Position numbers and translations under genes: made by a program. This document shows positions 6,310 through 7,923 of a stretch of 7,923 nt of DNA, piece by piece. Numbering within the stretch: the stretch's first letter is position 1; every line of letters starts with the position of its first letter. Source of the stretch: an uncultured Opitutales bacterium (GTDB lineage Bacteria > Verrucomicrobiota > Verrucomicrobiia > Opitutales > UBA2995); the NCBI GenBank assembly GCA_937920335.1, contig CALGUT010000379.1, positions 1-7,923 on the forward strand. Direction: 5' to 3'. The notes beneath the pieces are model-generated. The model was given only the letters and a program-made list of their open reading frames with translations, was not told the DNA's origin and ran no database searches.

Positions 6310-7256
6310 AGAGCTATAAAATAATTAATGCTGAACCTCTTCACTATTCAGAGGAAGCTAGGGCCTTACTTAAGACCTTTTCAGTTGTCTCAGATGGTCC
6401 ATTTTTAAGGAGTGAGCTTCTCGAGCGTCTGAATGACGTCGAGGGCGTTATCGTGAGACTCGGTCATCGAGTCGATCAAGAGTTTCTTGATAATGCGCCC
6501 AATCTAAAGATGGTTGCCACTGCAACTACGGGTTTAAATCACATCGATTTGAAGGCCACTGCTCAGGCTGGCGTGGAAGTATTGTCTCTCAAAGGGGAAA
6601 TCGATTTTCTGTCTACAATTACGGCAACGGCAGAGCATACTTGGGGATTGCTCTTGGCTTTGGTCCGCAATACAACTTCAGCTTTTGACCATATCTTGAA
6701 GGGGCAGTGGGATAGATCTCAATTCGTGGGTAGAGATCTATCTGGAATGACCTTAGGTATTATTGGATATGGACGACTGGGAAAGATAGTCGCTGAATAT
6801 GCAAAATCATTTCGGATGAATATTCAATTTTATGATATATCGACCAATAAGGGCGGGGACGTGAAATACGTTTCACTTGAGGAATTATTAGTGACCTCTG
6901 ATGTGATTTCATTGCATGTGTCCTTAGACGGGGGATCTACTGATTTACTTGGCGAGGCAGAGTTTAGTCTTATCAAGCCAGGTGCATATCTGGTTAACAC
7001 TTCCCGGGGAGAAATCGTCGATGAGGATTCTTTGCTCAATGCTCTGACATCTGGTAGGCTAGCTGGCGCTGCTGTGGATGTCTTGTGTAATGAAGTTGGG
7101 ACAGCAGGGGTGCAAGGTGGAAAGATGGTCGCTTATGCAAAGATAAATGATAATTTATTGATTACCCCGCATATAGGAGGGGCTACGGTTGATTCAATGT
7201 GGAAGACTGAGGTTTTTATGGCGAAAAAGATTAGAAAATTCTTTCTAGGATCCTAG
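6306..7256 (+). CDS. D-isomer-specific 2-hydroxyacid dehydrogenase, NAD-dependent
   Basis: A 316-aa protein of the phosphoglycerate dehydrogenase/D-lactate dehydrogenase superfamily, which interconverts 2-keto acids and D-2-hydroxy acids. The nucleotide-binding motif is G154YGRLG159 in LGIIGYGRLGK. D177 at the end of the next strand favours NAD over NADP. The expected catalytic triad is complete: R234 (NTSRGEIVDE), E263 (DVLCNEV) and H289 (LLITPHIGGAT). The stretch between E263 and H289 looks a few residues longer than in ordinary members. There is no ACT-type regulatory domain as in long SerA proteins. The gene starts within the neuA stop (ATGA), which implies a role linked to the nonulosonate module. 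The physiological substrate is unknown; a small keto acid, or the keto group of a sugar acid, is possible. Confidence 0.88.
   Translation: MKSYKIINAEPLHYSEEARALLKTFSVVSDGPFLRSELLERLNDVEGVIVRLGHRVDQEFLDNAPNLKMVATATTGLNHIDLKATAQAGVEVLSLKGEIDFLSTITATAEHTWGLLLALVRNTTSAFDHILKGQWDRSQFVGRDLSGMTLGIIGYGRLGKIVAEYAKSFRMNIQFYDISTNKGGDVKYVSLEELLVTSDVISLHVSLDGGSTDLLGEAEFSLIKPGAYLVNTSRGEIVDEDSLLNALTSGRLAGAAVDVLCNEVGTAGVQGGKMVAYAKINDNLLITPHIGGATVDSMWKTEVFMAKKIRKFFLGS
6711..6742. repeat. perfect 10-bp inverted repeat inside the hydroxyacid dehydrogenase gene
   Basis: GATAGATCTC (6711-6720) and GAGATCTATC (6733-6742) are exact reverse complements separated by 12 bases. In mRNA they would form a 10-bp hairpin within the codons for residues 136-146 (DRSQFVGRDLS). 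Each arm contains AGATCT. The match is seen directly; a function is not evident. Confidence 0.85.
7245..7256. repeat. 12-bp perfect palindrome covering the dehydrogenase stop codon
   Basis: CTAGGATCCTAG reads the same on both strands and ends exactly with the TAG stop of the hydroxyacid dehydrogenase gene. With no loop it cannot form a normal hairpin, but it could be a protein-binding site or chance. It sits directly before a stem-loop and a T tract. Confidence 0.7.
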
Positions 7257-7257
7257 T

Positions 7258-7289
7258 CTATCCTTTGCGATAGGTGTTGAATTTTTTTT
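7258..7289 (+). terminator. weak candidate terminator between dehydrogenase and sulfotransferase genes
   Basis: CTATC (7258-7262) and GATAG (7269-7273) form a 5-bp stem with a 6-base loop, and a run of eight T lies at 7282-7289. The 8-base gap between stem and T tract and the short AU-rich stem make it a poor intrinsic terminator. The T run also ends 4 bp before the next ATG. It may only partly reduce read-through, or may have no such role. Confidence 0.25.
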
Positions 7290-7293
7290 AAAT

Positions 7294-7887
7294 ATGAAAA
7301 GTAAAGATAAACAAACGCTACCCCCATTTGTTGTTTTTGGTCCCTCTAAGTCTGGGACTACATGGATGCGAAAATTATTAGATAGTCATCCTGACGTATC
7401 CTGCTATTTCCAAAAACCAATTATACCGCTGACGGGTCCAAGAATACATAGCGCCAGTCATGGTGTGTTCAACGCTGGTCGCAGCCCGTTCAAAGGTGAA
7501 GTTTTTAAAGATGACGCTAGTGAGCAGAGGTATAACGATGAGTTCAACTTCTTGGATAAAATGTCCACTAGTTTATTGGAGCAATATGAAAATGCAGACA
7601 CCCCATCCAAGAAAGAGGTGGTAAAAAAATATTTCAAAGAGTTCATATTAAGAACTCTGTTTGTCAAAAATAAGACACTATGTGGGACTAAATCCCATAC
7701 GGATATGGAGGTGTTTTTTGACCTTTTTCCTGAGGGGAAGGTTGTTTCGATCGTAAGAGATGGGCGTGATGTGGCCGTGTCAAGAAGGTTTCATATGTTT
7801 CGTATTGGAGCATACTATCGTGGTGACGAGCGCAGTAGCCTTTTAGGTTTATTAAATCGAGTCAAACTAGAATGGCACCAACTTTAG
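7294..7887 (+). CDS. PAPS-dependent sulfotransferase domain protein, apparently cut short at its C-terminus
   Basis: The 197 visible residues carry both PAPS-binding signatures of the sulfotransferase superfamily. The 5'-phosphosulfate loop is FGPSKSGTTWMRKLLDSHP (15-33), and the 3'-phosphate site is VSIVRDGRDVAVSRRF (151-166, with R155 and S163). GTKSHTD (131-137) lies between them. Such enzymes move sulfate from PAPS to a sugar hydroxyl or other acceptor; placed here, a glycan is the likely acceptor. There is no signal peptide or membrane segment, so it is probably cytoplasmic. The protein ends with VKLEWHQL, where relatives normally continue for roughly 70-100 residues. The TAG at 7885-7887 is followed in the same frame by 36 bases with no further stop, up to the window end. 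It may be a natural short form, a nonsense mutation or a sequencing error. No Shine-Dalgarno motif precedes the ATG; a T8 tract does. Confidence 0.75.
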   Translation: MKSKDKQTLPPFVVFGPSKSGTTWMRKLLDSHPDVSCYFQKPIIPLTGPRIHSASHGVFNAGRSPFKGEVFKDDASEQRYNDEFNFLDKMSTSLLEQYENADTPSKKEVVKKYFKEFILRTLFVKNKTLCGTKSHTDMEVFFDLFPEGKVVSIVRDGRDVAVSRRFHMFRIGAYYRGDERSSLLGLLNRVKLEWHQL

Positions 7888-7923
7888 GCAGGGATGAGAT
7901 CTCCGGCTTCACGTTTTTCTCTG

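Overview
The window carries seven genes, all on the + strand. Together they look like part of a surface-polysaccharide (capsule or O-antigen type) locus of a Gram-negative bacterium. The host cannot be fixed from the sequence. Near-absent Shine-Dalgarno motifs, short tandem repeats in gaps and inside a gene, and a marine-type sulfotransferase would fit a Verrucomicrobiota (Opitutae-like) or similar environmental lineage. That is a weak inference.

Region 1 (1-689) is the C-terminal part of a NahK-like sugar kinase whose start lies outside the window. Region 2 (690-765) is a short gap of tandem repeats. Region 3 (766-3308) holds a TviB/WbpA-type UDP-HexNAc 6-dehydrogenase and a TviC/WbpP-type 4-epimerase, which would convert UDP-GlcNAc to UDP-GlcNAcA and then UDP-GalNAcA. 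The dehydrogenase carries an in-frame insertion of about 55 residues built from a 7-bp tandem repeat.

Region 4 (3327-7256) is a tightly packed nonulosonic (sialic-type) acid module. It encodes a NeuB-type condensing synthase, a NeuC-type hydrolysing 2-epimerase and a NeuA-type CMP-transferase. A D-2-hydroxyacid dehydrogenase follows, with its start overlapping the neuA stop by 4 bp. NeuC would release ManNAc from UDP-GlcNAc, NeuB would condense it with phosphoenolpyruvate, and NeuA would activate the product with CTP. The dehydrogenase is not a standard step of sialic acid synthesis, and the NeuB has a changed substrate-loop residue, so the final sugar may not be plain Neu5Ac. Region 5 (7294-7887) is a PAPS-type sulfotransferase that stops early, just before the window ends.

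Base and codon use shift from C/G-ending codons in the first three genes to AT-rich codons from about 3310 onward. This suggests the nonulosonate module and the genes after it have a different origin from the uronic acid genes. No tRNA, rRNA, transposase or CRISPR array was seen, and no intergenic stretch exceeds 300 bp.
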